Source: Cristatella mucedo (Eukaryota > Bryozoa > Phylactolaemata > Cristatellidae). From it: a stretch of 64,000 nucleotides of DNA. Position numbers and translations under genes: made by a program. Below are positions 44,181 through 55,299 of this stretch, in pieces. A model generated the notes under the pieces. The model was not told the DNA's origin and did not search any database. It saw only the letters and a program-made list of their open reading frames with translations. Every line of letters starts with the position of its first letter. Within the stretch, counting starts at the first letter, position 1. The DNA is taken from contig WPIO01000006.1 in assembly GCA_009760855.2 (NCBI GenBank), forward strand, positions 2,342,501 to 2,406,500. Direction: 5' to 3'.

Positions 44181-46139
44181 GGAATCTCTAAAACAGTCAA
44201 CTATTTTTTTTAGTTTTCGAAATTCGCATATTAAAAGATAAACTAGTTATAAATTGAATCCCAAATTTGGTGGTTGACAGATGACTAGAACAAGTTAAAT
44301 AAAATTACTCTCAATGACCTATTTACACCAGAAGTAGGAAATCGTGCTCAATAGAATAATTCCCTTTGAAAAAATAACAGAACCCGAATTGCGGTTTCTA
44401 GTGAACTCACTTCACTTCACATCACTTCAAAACAAAAAAAAACGCTAAATTTTGAAAATATTGACACGCCTCCTTAGGTCAACTGCCCAACTGGTAGTTA
44501 TAACACGATCAAAAAGCGCGAACCCGATGGCGAGGGGCGTAGCCCGCCCTGCAGCCCACAGCAACCTGCGGCAAACGGCTATCCAAGGCCCTAACTTCTC
44601 ATTTACTTGCCAGAAATATGTTTACGTTGGCTCACGAACCGGAAGTGAGTATTGTTTGGCAACAAGACCATCGTTAGGAATAATGTGTGGATACATTACT
44701 GTCACCGGGGCCGCTTTAACTAAGGAGACCACTGTCACCGCATCTACTGAATCCTGGGACCGCTGATCTGGTTTCTGTAGCGGCCGTTGCCAAGAGGCGA
44801 ATTGTCCGTCGGGCTATCGGGTATGGGCCGCGGTACCACCGGAGGGCGCTCAGCTGGTGACTTGGATCGAACTAGCGCGTCGTTCACTGAGAATGAGCCT
44901 GCGAATGTTGATTTAATTCTATTCAAGTGATAGTGAGGCGATTTCAAGTAACTATATATGCCGTTTAGAGCTTGAGATGGCGAACACCGCCGCCGCCGGT
45001 CTGCCGCCGGTCAGTCTCAGCACTCGCTGGTCTGACCGGCTGGCTTGACTGTGGCAAAAATGCTAGCTATCGTGGTAATGCTCTGTTGATGTTATAACAC
45101 TGCTTTTTTTTAAACTGACGTATTTGTCAAGATGTTTGGGCGACGCACAGTCGTTTTTTCTATAGCTTCTCTTGCTTTCGCCTTCTCACGGCCAAGTCGA
45201 TTACCAGCCGTTGGTTTCGTGCTAGCTATGTCATATGTCATGTGTATCTCACGTCGTATCTCCAATAATAGTAATCAGATTAACGTGAAATTTGGAATCT
45301 AAGATAGATTGAACGCAGGCCATCTCGTGTGCGTGTTTGTCCTTGGTATATAGAACTATTTTGATGGTGAGCTGGCTTTTTGTCGTTCAACACGTTTTGT
45401 CGCCATGCTGCAGAGGTGTCGTGCAAATATCACAGGTATGCTAATAATAATCAAATCAACGTGAAACTTGAGGTATATTTTCCTTAGTATGTGCTTCAAA
45501 TTTGTGTCGCAGTAAACCAAGTGATTCCGGCTAGTATTTATGTGAACCGTTTGCAAGCTTTACATCCTCACTTGTCTTCAGCATTTTTCCCACATGTTGT
45601 CATTTTTACCTGGAAAAGTCTACAGCTTGGCCATTCGTGCCCGATCATCGCCTTGATATTCGGAATATTTGCTCTAGTCGGCCGGTTGCATTCTGGGGTC
45701 AAATCAGTTGAATTGTATGTTGTCGTCTAAGTATAGCGCCAATGCAATTCAATGGCATGTCATGTCATCCACCGTTGCTGTAATCGGTAATGTGTGAGAC
45801 GTCCACTTTTTTTTAGATGGTTCTCGGTCTGCATGAAAGTGTCTTATCTTTTGAGATGGTTGGCTTATTTTTTCAGTCCATGGTATTGAATCTGTTGACT
45901 TTAGCAAAAAATCATTTTTTTGTTATACAAGGAGAAACGTTTCCTTGACTTGTACAGGTCATCAGAAGGTCAACATGACAGCTACGCTTACATTAAAAGA
46001 TAGATAGTGTTGCACTTGTTTTGTTTTTTGTGCCAATTTTTATGCCGATTGTTCCATTAGTATTTGAGAAATATTAGCAGATGTGCTGTGAGGGATATAG
46101 CTCCTTTGGGAATGGGGGCATAACTTCCAACACCTATAA
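44181..46139. other. No recognised gene; insertion relative to the second copy
   Basis: AT-rich sequence lacking in the paralogous segment at 63.07 kb. It contains two diverged copies of an 'aataatcaaatcaacgtgaa'-type segment 176 bases apart (about 45264 and 45440). No domain recognised. Confidence 0.5.
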
Positions 46140-46900
46140 GAGATCCCCCCTAACGAGGCCGAATTTGTGCAATTTTACATAGCGGAAAGTTGGCAGACTT
46201 GACTGTCGAGCTGATGCGGTCGTCTAGTGAAACGTCACTGCAAATGACATCAAGATTGAGATAAAATCAACAGGAGATAGCGCGTGCCTAGACCATTTTG
46301 GGATGGTTTTCTATTTTTAAGTAACACATACAATAATAATATGAACACACTTGATAAAACCCCCTCAGAACTTAAATCTCTTTCAAGGCGCTTTACCTTT
46401 GCTGCAAAGGAAGCACGATCGAATGTTTAGTGGTAGCATGCTCGATAAACAACAAGAATAACATGGTTAGGGGTGACATGCACAGGGTCAGCATGCAAGT
46501 GTGGTTAGTGGCAGTATGCACAGTGGCAGCAAGCATAAGCACGTAAAGGACAAATCACAGGGACCCGCTAAATGCTGCGATAAATCTGTGCGTTTTATTT
46601 TTTTTTAATGTGGTAAAGTCAGGGAATGTCGTGACGCAAGTAATTTAATTTGCCCTACGTGGTAAGTAGATTTAGTCATCGTTCAACTAGAAAAAGTATA
46701 TTGCCATCAAAGTCATAATATCAGAAGTACGTGAAGCAAGACTAGAGTTTGATGTGCTTAAAGTCTGCGAAAGATAGAAGCATATGTACAGCTGTGTGCT
46801 GTAGGCCTAGAAATAAAAGCCTGGATTATGTCTGGCGATTACATCGGCAAATCTCCTATGAATTACTGTGATGCAAATACCATTTCTACGATAAACAAAT
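46140..46900 (-). mobile_element. Old LINE-A, interrupted by a younger LINE-A end
   Basis: The minus strand continues the old LINE-A of 43990-44180: an 'SVKSANFPLCKI'-like region (46140-46260), then RT remnants at 46655-46870 that correspond to the YADD and 'LPLADVI' region. It is interrupted by 46331-46645. It is colinear with 63070-63490 apart from that insertion. Confidence 0.7.
46331..46648 (-). mobile_element. LINE-A 3' end inserted in an older LINE-A
   Basis: A complete 3' untranslated region, tail hairpin and (ATT)n end. The paralogous segment near 63240 lacks it. 'aagtaa' flanks it on both sides (about 46319 and 46639), a plausible target duplication. Confidence 0.8.
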
Positions 46901-46959
46901 CACTGTGGTTTAGGTTCCAAATTATGCAAAACGGTGTTACGTTTACCCATCATATTTCA

Positions 46960-48480
46960 AAAAAGAGCTTATGCGCGTTCTCCCGCTAGGGCCTCGAATG
47001 GCCCGGGCCGGCCTGAGTGTTAACACATTTCAATGGCAGTACAGCTGTCATTACCACAAAAACTTCGTCCTACGGAGATTTTGATTCCGAATCCTTGAGA
47101 ACGCTACGCAAATTCTAACCACCGAATTTCAAGGGAAATCACACGCCGTTTTCACGAAGGGACTTCAGGTAGCTCAGCCCTAACGGCAGTTGAAAACATT
47201 TAAACTGCAATAAAGCTGCAGTTTACACGACAAGCATGGCAAATTGCGGTTTTAATTCCAAATTATAGACAACAGCGTTCCACATTTACCCACAAAATTT
47301 GATGCGATAGCGCTCTCGCGTTCTCATGTTCTGCCTCTATCTGCAAGCCTAGACGGCGGCCCTTAATAATTGAACTGTGATACAGCTGCTATTTCCACAA
47401 AAAGCGTTTCGAGACAGTAACTTTGATTCCAAGTTTCGTGTTCCGGGTTTACTCACCGAACTCCATGTGACTGCACTTTCGCGTTCTCGTGCTACGCCTC
47501 CGATGGTCCGGCTCAAATAGTAGCCCAAAACAGTCGAACGGCAACAAACCTGGCATTTCTACGAATCCCTTCACAAAACAGTGGTTTTGACCTAACCTTA
47601 TAGCAACGATGTTCCAATTTAATCCAAACACTTCCATACGAATGCGCTCGTGCGTTCTAATGTAAAGGTTTCCAATAGCCCGGGTCAGCCAGCCTCCCTG
47701 CACAATTGAGACCGCTGCCATTTTAACAACAGGCATTGTGCAGTTGAGGTTCATAAGAAAACGGTTTTTTGGGTTTACTAACCAAATTTCATGCACTGGT
47801 GCATGAACGTTCTCATGTTACGGCCTCTGGTGGCCCGGACAACCGGGAGTTTTCATGCTGCAATACAACTGCAATTTCTATAAAGAAAAACGTCGTTTAA
47901 CTTGGGATTTTATTCTAAGTCATTGAAAAACGTATCCTGAATTCCAAAACCAAATTTCGCAACATACTGCTTGGCTTTCTCATGCTATAGCCTCCAATTG
48001 CCCGGACCAACGAGCCCTCCAATATATTCCAATGGGTATACAGCTGCAATTTCCACACAATGCATAGCATCACTGTTGTTTTAATTTCACATTATAGAAA
48101 ACGGGGTTTCGGATTCACCCTAAATATTTCATGCTACCGCGCTTAGTCGTTTTTACCTTCTAACCTTAAAAGGCCCGGGCCAGTTTGCCATAAAGCTGCC
48201 ATTACCACGAAAAGCTTTGAGGAACATTAGTTTTAATTGCACGTCGCAACAAACCTACTAAATTAGAAAAAGTAAGTTCTCTGAGTGCTCTATACATATA
48301 TAATTATTAATAAATTCCTAGACATTGCCGGCGAGGGAATTCTCATGCTATGGCCTCCAATGGTCCGGATCAGCAATCCTCCCTATATATTCAAGTTACT
48401 ACACAGTCTCAGTATCCATAATAGGTATTTTAAAACTGTGGTTTGATTCCAAATTGATTTCTACCCGGGCCTCGGGCGAC
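46960..48480 (+). repeat. SatB array, second locus (in sulfotransferase intron)
   Basis: About nine diverged units with starts near 46990, 47166, 47334, 47496, 47668, 47822, 47990, 48162 and 48350. The step is about 155-175 bases, except for the last, which is lengthened by a SINE-A-like tail at 48265-48318. Typical unit words are 'gcctccgatggcccggg', 'cagctgccatttccac', 'gattccaaattata' and 'gtttaccca'. The two or three units at the left also begin the array at 63.54 kb. Confidence 0.8.
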
Positions 48481-50171
48481 TCCAATCGGGGTGTGGACCT
48501 TTACCTAATTTTGCCGAGATACCTTCGGGTGTTCCGCTGCTATCTTCGCTGTGACTATTTATGAGCTGTCCTTGACCTGCTTATCATGGGTTGTCGCCAT
48601 TAGTCGATACCTACTGGCGGGCCTTCTTCGGCGGGTCAGTGAGAACCTTCCCGCATCCTGCATTCGCCCTATCAACTGCTCGGCTATCAAACCCACGACC
48701 GGTAAGTTTAAAGCGCTGAATAGCACTCGTTGTGGCAGTAGCTCACCTGCCTCAGCATGTTGTGAAACGTCGACCCGCGGCCGTTACTGAGGTCTAATTC
48801 AAATTCAAAGGCCCCGCGTCTGCTGGGCCAGCTCCAGGTAGACTTGAATACAAGCCACTTCATCGGCATCGCACAGTTGTTGGACAGCCTCTTAAATTCC
48901 GCCTACTAAATTTCCAATATGATATGATATACTTACCTCCTTCTGGCTGTCTAACTTTGTTTATAGAGGAGTTTTCGGAGTTCCTCTCTTAAACATTCGT
49001 GTGTGGCAGGCCGCTACTGATTACTGGAGGCTTCAATATTCACGTTGACTACCCCATCAACAGCCAGGTCCGCTCGTTTCTTTACTATCTGGAGAATTTT
49101 GGTTTGGTCCAACAAGTTAATCATACCACCCACGTCGGTGGCCATATTCTAGATCTCGTGATCACTAAGGATGTCTTCCCCACTGACCTTGTGGTGTGCC
49201 CGCTGACCCTCTCGGATCATTGTTCGGTCTCGTTTGCTGTTCCTGCTCCCTTGTACGTACAGGGTAATGTCGAACTTTTCCAGAGACGTCACTTGAAAAG
49301 CATTGACATGGACAAATTTTGTAAATCTGTTTATGGTGCAGGTCTTCTTTATCTGCATTCAGACTCGACCAGCAGCCTCGATACCCTCACTGATGCAGTG
49401 AAAATGACACCCAGGAGTGCTCTTGACAAGCATGCTCCCGTTCATTCAATCCGTGTACAGAGTCGTGGAGATTCCTTTCAATTTACAAGAAACCTCCTAA
49501 AGATGCGCCGTGTTAAGCGCAGGCTTGAACGTCGTTTAAAAAAATCGGGGTCTGGTGCAGATATAGTCAGCTTTAAAGACTTCCATTGACTTTTTAACGC
49601 GGAAGCTTAAAAAAGCCAGGGCTTTTTTCACTCGAAAAGCTGAATTCCAGCTAGTCGGACCCTAAACAGATTTATAAGACAGTAAACCAATTACTGGCCA
49701 ATGCTGAGAGGTCTGACACTCCAGATATTGATGGCTCAGCCGACACGTTTTCAGCCTTCTTTACTGAAAGGAATAGTGCGCATTCGTGACTCCGTAAAGC
49801 CCCCTCCGACTAAAGCAATTGTGGAATCTCAACCTGTGACCTTCCTTAAAAGGCTTTCTGAGGTTTCTGCATGCAACGTGGCTACCTTAATAAGGTCTAG
49901 CGAAAAGAGCTCGTCTCTTGAAGACTATAGCATCCTCTCTATGGTCTTCACTGGCAGAACAACTTAGCCCTGCCATAACCAAAAGTTGTAATGCTTCTTT
50001 GGAAAATGGGGTCGTCCCCAAGTCCTTCAAATCGACAATCGTTAGACCGATACTTAAAATACCTGGATTAGATAGAGACGTCCTTGAAAAATGTCGCCCT
50101 TTTCCCATCTTACTTTTTCGTCAAAAGATCCTTGAAAAAATTGTCGCTAATCCGCTGGTTGCACGCATTGA

Positions 50172-50325
50172 GAAGTATTGGCCCAGTGGTTAAGGTGCTC
50201 GCCCCGACCAAGATTAGGGCGAGGTCGTGGGCTCGAGCCCTGAGCCATATGTGAAGCGCCTGAATAGAGACTTAGTTCTCTTAGGACGATATATAAATTA
50301 ATTATAAATATTTATATCAAACGAT
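50172..50325 (+). mobile_element. SINE-A copy inside LINE-B
   Basis: Head 'ttggcccagtggttaagg', 'gctcgccccgaccaagat', B-box 'gtgggctcgagccc', 'atgtgaagcgcctgaataga', 'agttctcttaggacgatat' and an AT-rich extension. Confidence 0.88.
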
Positions 50326-50475
50326 TTTATATGAATTTATGAAATTTATATGAAACATCAGAAACATTTCAATCGGGATTCAAGAGGCAGGACTCCGCTG
50401 AACCTGCTCTTTTCCGTGCTAACATTGACATTCTATATGGCAACGATAACGGCAATGCCTTGCAATGTGTGGCTC

Positions 50476-50651
50476 TTCGTGTTCCGGGTTTACTCACCGA
50501 ACTCCATGTGACTGCGCTTTCGCGTTCTCGTGCTACGCCTCCGATGGTCCGGCTCAAATAGGAGCCCAAAACAGTCGAACGGCAACAAACCTGGAATTTC
50601 TACGGATCCCTTCACAAAACAGTGGTTTTGACCTAACCTTATAGCAACGAT
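50476..50651 (+). repeat. Single SatB unit inserted in LINE-B RT
   Basis: A 176-base segment matching 47435-47610 without gaps and with four mismatches by my count, while neighbouring SatB units differ far more. It interrupts the RT between 'aatgtgtggctctt' and the 'ctgctagatctatcagc' block. 'gctct' stands on both sides (50472-50476 and about 50693). A near-palindrome with 8-base arms (cacttgca/tgcaagtg) follows at about 50668. Confidence 0.85.
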
Positions 50652-52235
50652 AGCAACGAAGCTAAGACACTTGCAATGCAATGCAAGTGCCTTAGCTCTG
50701 CTAGATCTATCAGCGGTGATCAATACCTTTAATCACGTTGTCCTGCTTGAAAGATTGAGAACAACGATTGCTCTGGCAGACGAGGCACTGGCGTTGTTTA
50801 TATCGTACTTAGCTGATCGCGTTCAATCCGTGTCGTGCGGGGTTCAGGTCTCACACACGGGTCACATGTGGAGTCCCTCAACAGTCCGACCTCGGTCCCT
50901 TGCTATTCTCCATTTATGCTCAACCTCTGGGAAAATTGATTAAGGTAAATGGAATAGGATATCACTTTCATGCTGACGATACTAAGCTGTATTTGTCATT
51001 CAAACAGTCAGAATCTACAGCAGCAACTGAGAAACTGAATGCTTGCCTAACCGACAATCAATCATGGATGTCGGAAAACTTTTAGAAACTAAATGACGAT
51101 AAAACCAAACTGCTGTTCATAGGATATCCGAAGCGTGTGGCTGGATTAAAGTCTTTGCTCTTTTAATAGGTGATGCTGCCGTTCGACAATCACCACGTGC
51201 TCGAAATTTAGGTATCGTTTTCGAAATCTGCCTAAATTTTCAAAGCTTCATTCAGAAGACTGCTTCTACAGCCAGCCATCACGTCCGATCACTATCTAAG
51301 ATTAGAAGCGGTCTTCCACAGTGGCTTACAAAGAATTAAATATCTCCTTAGTTCTGTCTCGGCTTGATTTTTTTAACTCCCTTATGGCTGGGCTACTAAA
51401 AACAGAAACTAGGTCCCTGCAGCTAACAATGAATATGGCTGCAAGGCTAGTTTTCAAGTCCCAGACGTTTGATCACGTGTCTCCTTTCGCTAGGATGGCT
51501 GCCGTTTCATCAACGGATACAGAGCAAAGTTCTTACGCTGACCCGAAGGGCCCGCCACAGCTTGGCTCCTCCGTACATAGCTGAACTGCTGCACCAGTTT
51601 CAGCCTCTTCGTGCCATAAGAGCTTGTTTGGACAATAAATTAGCTGATACATTCATCCGCTTGAAACCCTTTGACTACAGAAGCTTTAGCTCTGCAGGTC
51701 TAGACGGTGGAGCTCACTTTCGCGACTGTTACGCAACGACAACTACTCTCCTGCTGCCGACTGTGGCTCATTCCTTCCAGCGGTCCTGAGCGCTACTTCC
51801 ATGCTACTCACTACCTCAACTGCTCTCCTGATTCTGCGTGCTTCCCACTTTCTCTTTGCTGCGTGTGGTGAAGTCTGTTGGCTACTTAATGCGTACCGAA
51901 AGTCGCTGAGGCTGCGAGTGTGCTATACAAACTGTCCTTCGTAGCACCAACATAGTCTTCATGGCTGTGTCAGGTTACAGACGGAGAGATACACACATTC
52001 AATGCCAGACACATTAGGCTAGTCTAATGTGGCTTTCTGGAGAAGGAGATACATGATATGATAAGGAAGAGAAAATGGATCTGTAGCTCGAGCATGTCGA
52101 ACCGGTCTCGAGAGACACAGACGTCTTCCGAGGGTGGCACAGCCATACGACTGCCGCTCGCCTTTTTAAGGAGACTTTCAAGGCACCCCGATAGCACAAC
52201 AGATTATTCAGCCACTCAAGGTTTTTGTTGGCATC

Positions 52236-52302
52236 ACACGCACACACACATACACACTCACAAACACGCGCAAACACAGACGCACATACACACACATCGA
52301 AT
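52236..52302. repeat. CA-rich simple repeat
   Basis: Imperfect (CA)n just beyond the splice donor of the sulfotransferase main exon. Confidence 0.85.
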
Positions 52303-52335
52303 GCTTGGCCTGAAGTGAAAACGCGCGCTACTTAC

Positions 52336-53272
52336 CAATGTAGGTGTACTTATTTCGACAAGGCGAGCAGTGCCAGCTAATGGGTGCCACGTGTCCATTT
52401 AGCCTGCCTCTTTTGTCCACGCCATCCAGAATGCATTCGGCGAACTCAGCGAACGTGAGCGGCGTGCGGCCGCGGAGCATCTTGTTGTGGCGCCGGTAGC
52501 ACGATCTAGCTATGATATGTCTCTCTTCTACAAACTTGTTTGTGTACGCCGACACCAGCCGGTCCCACGGATCGCGAACGATCAGCACCGAGTTCGGCAG
52601 AAAGTGGGCAGGCGAAGCGGCTCTCGGAAAAATGGACGCCAAGCAAGCGTGAATATTTCGTTTGCCGCACCTGTTTCCGGTGGTGCGGTCGAGGAATACC
52701 TTAAACGTCGTCGAGGCGCACTTGGCGATGCAGCAGTAAGTGAGACCGAGGCTGTCGAGGTTGAACACCGTACCCTGGTTGCCTGTCCTCAGCGAGCTGC
52801 TGTTGCACGCTGCTCGTAGCCTCGCCTGCCGCGTTCGCTGCAGCGCCTCCATGCGAGGCAGAAACTCGTCATCCGCTTCCTCTCCCTCCGCTCCATTTTC
52901 TTCCTCTCCTATATTTGCTTCCTTCACTTCCGCTTCCTCCACTTCCGCTTCCGATTCCTCCACTTCCGCTTCCTCTTCATCCGCCTCCTCGGCTTCCGCT
53001 TCTTCTGCTTCCGCTTCCTCGCCGTCGCGGCCGTCTGCAATAGCAGCGGGCGCTCTGCGGCGCTCGTTCGAGCCACTACTCAGACTGTCGCTGGTCGCAA
53101 GTGCGTCGTGCCTAAGATGGCTTGTCCGCGCGAGGCAATTAGAGTGGTCCGTTCCAATGGCCGTCCGGAGCAAGAGCCTCGAAGGAGCATCGCGGAAGTA
53201 GATGGTCACGACGCAACAGGCAAACGCCAGCACTCCAAGCACGCAGCAGCGCGCCCATAGTTTCTTTGTCAT
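52336..53272 (-). CDS. Carbohydrate sulfotransferase (HNK-1/chondroitin/dermatan type), main exon
   Basis: Encodes residues 1-312 of a predicted 396-residue Golgi type II membrane enzyme that transfers sulfate from PAPS to a sugar in a glycan. A hydrophobic anchor lies at about residues 9-26, a Glu/Ala-rich stem at about 83-136 and an N-glycosylation sequon (NSS) at 157. The 5'-phosphosulfate-binding segment is 'CCIAKCASTTFKVFL' (179-194; family form 'PKVACTNWKRVL') and the 3'-phosphate-binding segment is 'VLIVRDPWDRLVSAYTNKF' (229-247). Cysteines precede the donor. I chose ATG 53272 because an acceptor 'ctcttatttcag' ends 4 bases upstream and is conserved in the pseudo-exon at 55.3 kb. The frame continues further upstream only into intron. 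The donor is GTAAGT, with the G at 52335, in phase 1, joining exon 42174..41921. The acceptor sugar cannot be predicted. Confidence 0.9.
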
Positions 53273-53671
53273 TTTTCTGAAATAAGAGCATGGAGGTGAA
53301 TTCACTTAGAAAGGTCAAAGCGTTCACATTTTCATTGAAAGCGTTAACACCTCTATGCAAATTTAGTATAATTATTACGATTGCACTTTAAGAGAGCCTA
53401 ACAATGAGACACTTTTAGGTCAGCTTAAATAACATAAAGTGTACGTTGTATTTGGAAATTCACATCTAGGGTGAAGGGTTGATGTAGGTTGCATCAGATG
53501 GCAGGGGTAGTCGACTAAGTTAAGCAATTCGCTGAGTTAGATGAAGCCTGGTCAGTATGCTCTAACGTGTTGCTGCTCAAACTGCGATTGCTTAATTTCA
53601 TACACTCAAGTGTTTTTAAGTTCTTACAACAAGAATTTGAGAACAAATTTATTCGAAAATATTGCTCAGGT

Positions 53672-53800
53672 TTGGCCCAGTGATTAAGGTGCTCGCCCCG
53701 ACCAAGGTCTGGCCGAGATCGTGGGCTCAAGCCCAGCGGCATATTTGAAACTCCTGGATAGAAATTAAGTTATTTTATAGTGATAAAAAATGAATCACAT
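53672..53800 (+). mobile_element. SINE-A copy
   Basis: Head 'ggtttggcccagtgattaag', 'gctcgccccgaccaaggtc', B-box 'gtgggctcaagccc', then a diverged tail ('gaaactcctggatagaaatt'). Confidence 0.82.
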
Positions 53801-54004
53801 ATGTATATATATATTATGTTACAGAAATTGGGGCTAACTGTGTGATGACATTGGTTGTTGCGTGACTAGCCCGAATTCCTATTCAATTCCAAGCAAACCC
53901 AAGGCTGTGGCAAGACATACCGACGATTTCTCGCATAGGTATATTTTTTCCAATTCTTGCATGTAAAAATCTATTTGTACCATATTATTATATCTATAAA
54001 AAAA

Positions 54005-54455
54005 TTCAGGTTCCTGCTGAAGCATATTCACTGCAACATCTGTGGAGATCTAAAGCTGGGCATCGTACCATCCGCTCTTCATACTTAAGTTGCTTAGCTG
54101 TGCCTCGAACCAACCTCAAATCTATTGAGACCATGCCTTTAGTTCGTATTGTCTCAAAGTCGCCGAGCTGGTTTGGTCCAGTGGTTAAGGTGCTCGCTCC
54201 AACTAAGGCATGGCTGAGGTCGTGGGCTCGAGCCTTGGGGCATATGTGAAGCGCCTGAGTAGAGATTAAGTTCTCTTAGGGCGATGCAAATGAATTATAA
54301 ATAAATCATTGGCATTCACCTTGTGGATTGTTCTTTCTATGCTTGTGCGTGCTGAAATAGTACACGTTATCCCTAACCATGTTGACATGCATCCTTTACA
54401 GCATATTTGAAAGAGATTAAGATCTCTGGTGGCCCTAGAAAAATTTAGTATTACC
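54005..54455 (+). mobile_element. LINE-A fragment split by a SINE-A
   Basis: RT end remnants at 54005-54160 ('cgaaccaacctcaaatc', 'gagaccatgcctttagttcg'), a SINE-A at 54163-54302, then the LINE-A 3' region at 54305-54455. The second half is repeated, diverged, at 54590-54765. Confidence 0.7.
54163..54302 (+). mobile_element. SINE-A copy inside LINE-A
   Basis: Near-consensus: 'ctggtttggtccagtggtta', B-box 'gtgggctcgagcc', 'gtgaagcgcctgagtagaga', 'agttctcttagggcgatg' and an AT-rich end. Confidence 0.9.
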
Positions 54456-54464
54456 ATCACGATC

Positions 54465-54515
54465 TTGTTCTCTTGGGGCGCTGTACAAATGAATTATTAT
54501 TATTATTGTTATAAA
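54465..54515 (+). mobile_element. SINE-A tail fragment with (ATT)n
   Basis: Only the tail remains: 'ttctcttggggcgctgtaca' followed by (ATT)n. It shows that SINE-A can end in the same triplet repeat as LINE-A. Confidence 0.7.
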
Positions 54516-54770
54516 GCCTGAAACTGACTTCCTACTCACGTCACGATACTACTGTCTTGACGACATTTAAGCAAATGCTAAACACGTACTATTTCTTCGC
54601 ATCATTTGCATTCACCTTGTGGGTCGTTCTTTCTGTGCTTGTGCGAGCTGAAACAGTACACGTTATCCCTAGCCATTTTGACATACCAGCATATTTGAAA
54701 GAGATTATGCTCTCTGGTGGCGCTAGATCAATTTAGTATTATTATCACGATTGCACTTTAAGAAAGCCTA
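54516..54770 (+). mobile_element. LINE-A 3' fragment
   Basis: RT end remnants, then the same 3' region as 54305-54455 ('cattcaccttgtgg', 'gttctttctgtgcttgtgcg', 'gtacacgttatccctagcc', 'agagattatgctctctggtg'). Confidence 0.65.
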
Positions 54771-54799
54771 ACGATGAGATCAAACAGACTGTATTTTCT

Positions 54800-55272
54800 C
54801 CGCAGTAATCCGCAGAAACTCGTCGTCCGCCTCCTCTCCCTCCGCTCCATTCGCTTCCTCTGCTACCTTCGCTTTCTCCTCTTCCGCTTCCTCTTCCTCT
54901 TCATCCGTTTCCGCCACTTTCGCTTCCTCTTCATCCGCCTCCTTCGCTCCCTCTGCTTCCGTTTCATCTGCATCCGCTTCTTCTGCTTGCTTGCTTCTTC
55001 TGCTTCTTCGCCGTCACTTCCGTCCGCACGAACTTGAAGCGGGCCCTCTGCCTGTCTCGTTCGAGCCACTGGGGACACCGTCGCTAGTCGAAAGTGCATC
55101 GTGTTTAAGATAGTTTGCCCATACGAGACGATCCGACTGGTCCACTCCAATTGCAGTCAGGGACGAGAGCAATTGCAAAGGAACGTCGTAGAAGTACGTG
55201 GTCACGACGCAGCTGGCAAACGCGAGGGCTCCAATTATGCAGCAGTTCGGCCGTAGTTTCTTCGCCATTTCA
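54800..55272 (-). pseudogene. Truncated N-terminal exon of a sulfotransferase paralogue
   Basis: Starts with ATG at 55268, directly after an acceptor-like 'cttatttcag' as in the intact gene. 'MAKKLRPNCC', an anchor ('GALAFASCVVTTYF') and 'LKHDALSTSDGVPSGSNE' correspond residue by residue to the first 70 residues of the main exon. A frameshift and stop follow near residue 84. The acidic stem survives only in other frames, where it reads as Arg/Lys-rich. Homology ends near 54820 at the 'DDEFL' equivalent. The whole PAPS-binding domain is absent, so this is a dead duplicate. Confidence 0.88.
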
Positions 55273-55299
55273 CTGAAATAAGGTGAATTTACTTAGAAA

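Larger units (their letters stand above)
48900..51990 (+). mobile_element. LINE-B, longest copy: endonuclease plus reverse transcriptase
   Basis: The only copy with endonuclease sequence. 'ITGGFNIHVD' (normally TGDFNIH), 'HILDLVIT' and 'LSDHCSVSF' in the open frame 48999-49589 are motifs of the APE-like nuclease that nicks target DNA. A basic 'MRRVKRRLERRLKKSGSGAD' linker follows. RT blocks then come in order: 'FKSTIVRPILK', 'LLDLSAVINTFNHVVLLERL', '[20 protein letters not shown]' (both catalytic Asp kept), 'ARNLG', 'MNMAARLVFKSQTF' and 'AELLHQFQPLR', then the 3' end at about 51990. It is broken by stops, frameshifts, a SINE-A (50172-50325) and a satellite unit (50476-50651). The N-terminal part of the nuclease and ORF1 are missing. 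Confidence 0.88.

Noticed and set aside
52487-53201. Plus-strand Ser/Ala-rich open frames over the sulfotransferase exon
   Set aside because: Antisense shadow. The minus strand carries the conserved motifs, start and splice donor.
53273-53305. Upstream Met (MNSPPCSYFRK) as start of the sulfotransferase
   Set aside because: It lies across a conserved splice acceptor. The pseudo-exon shares the acceptor and the later Met but not this extension.
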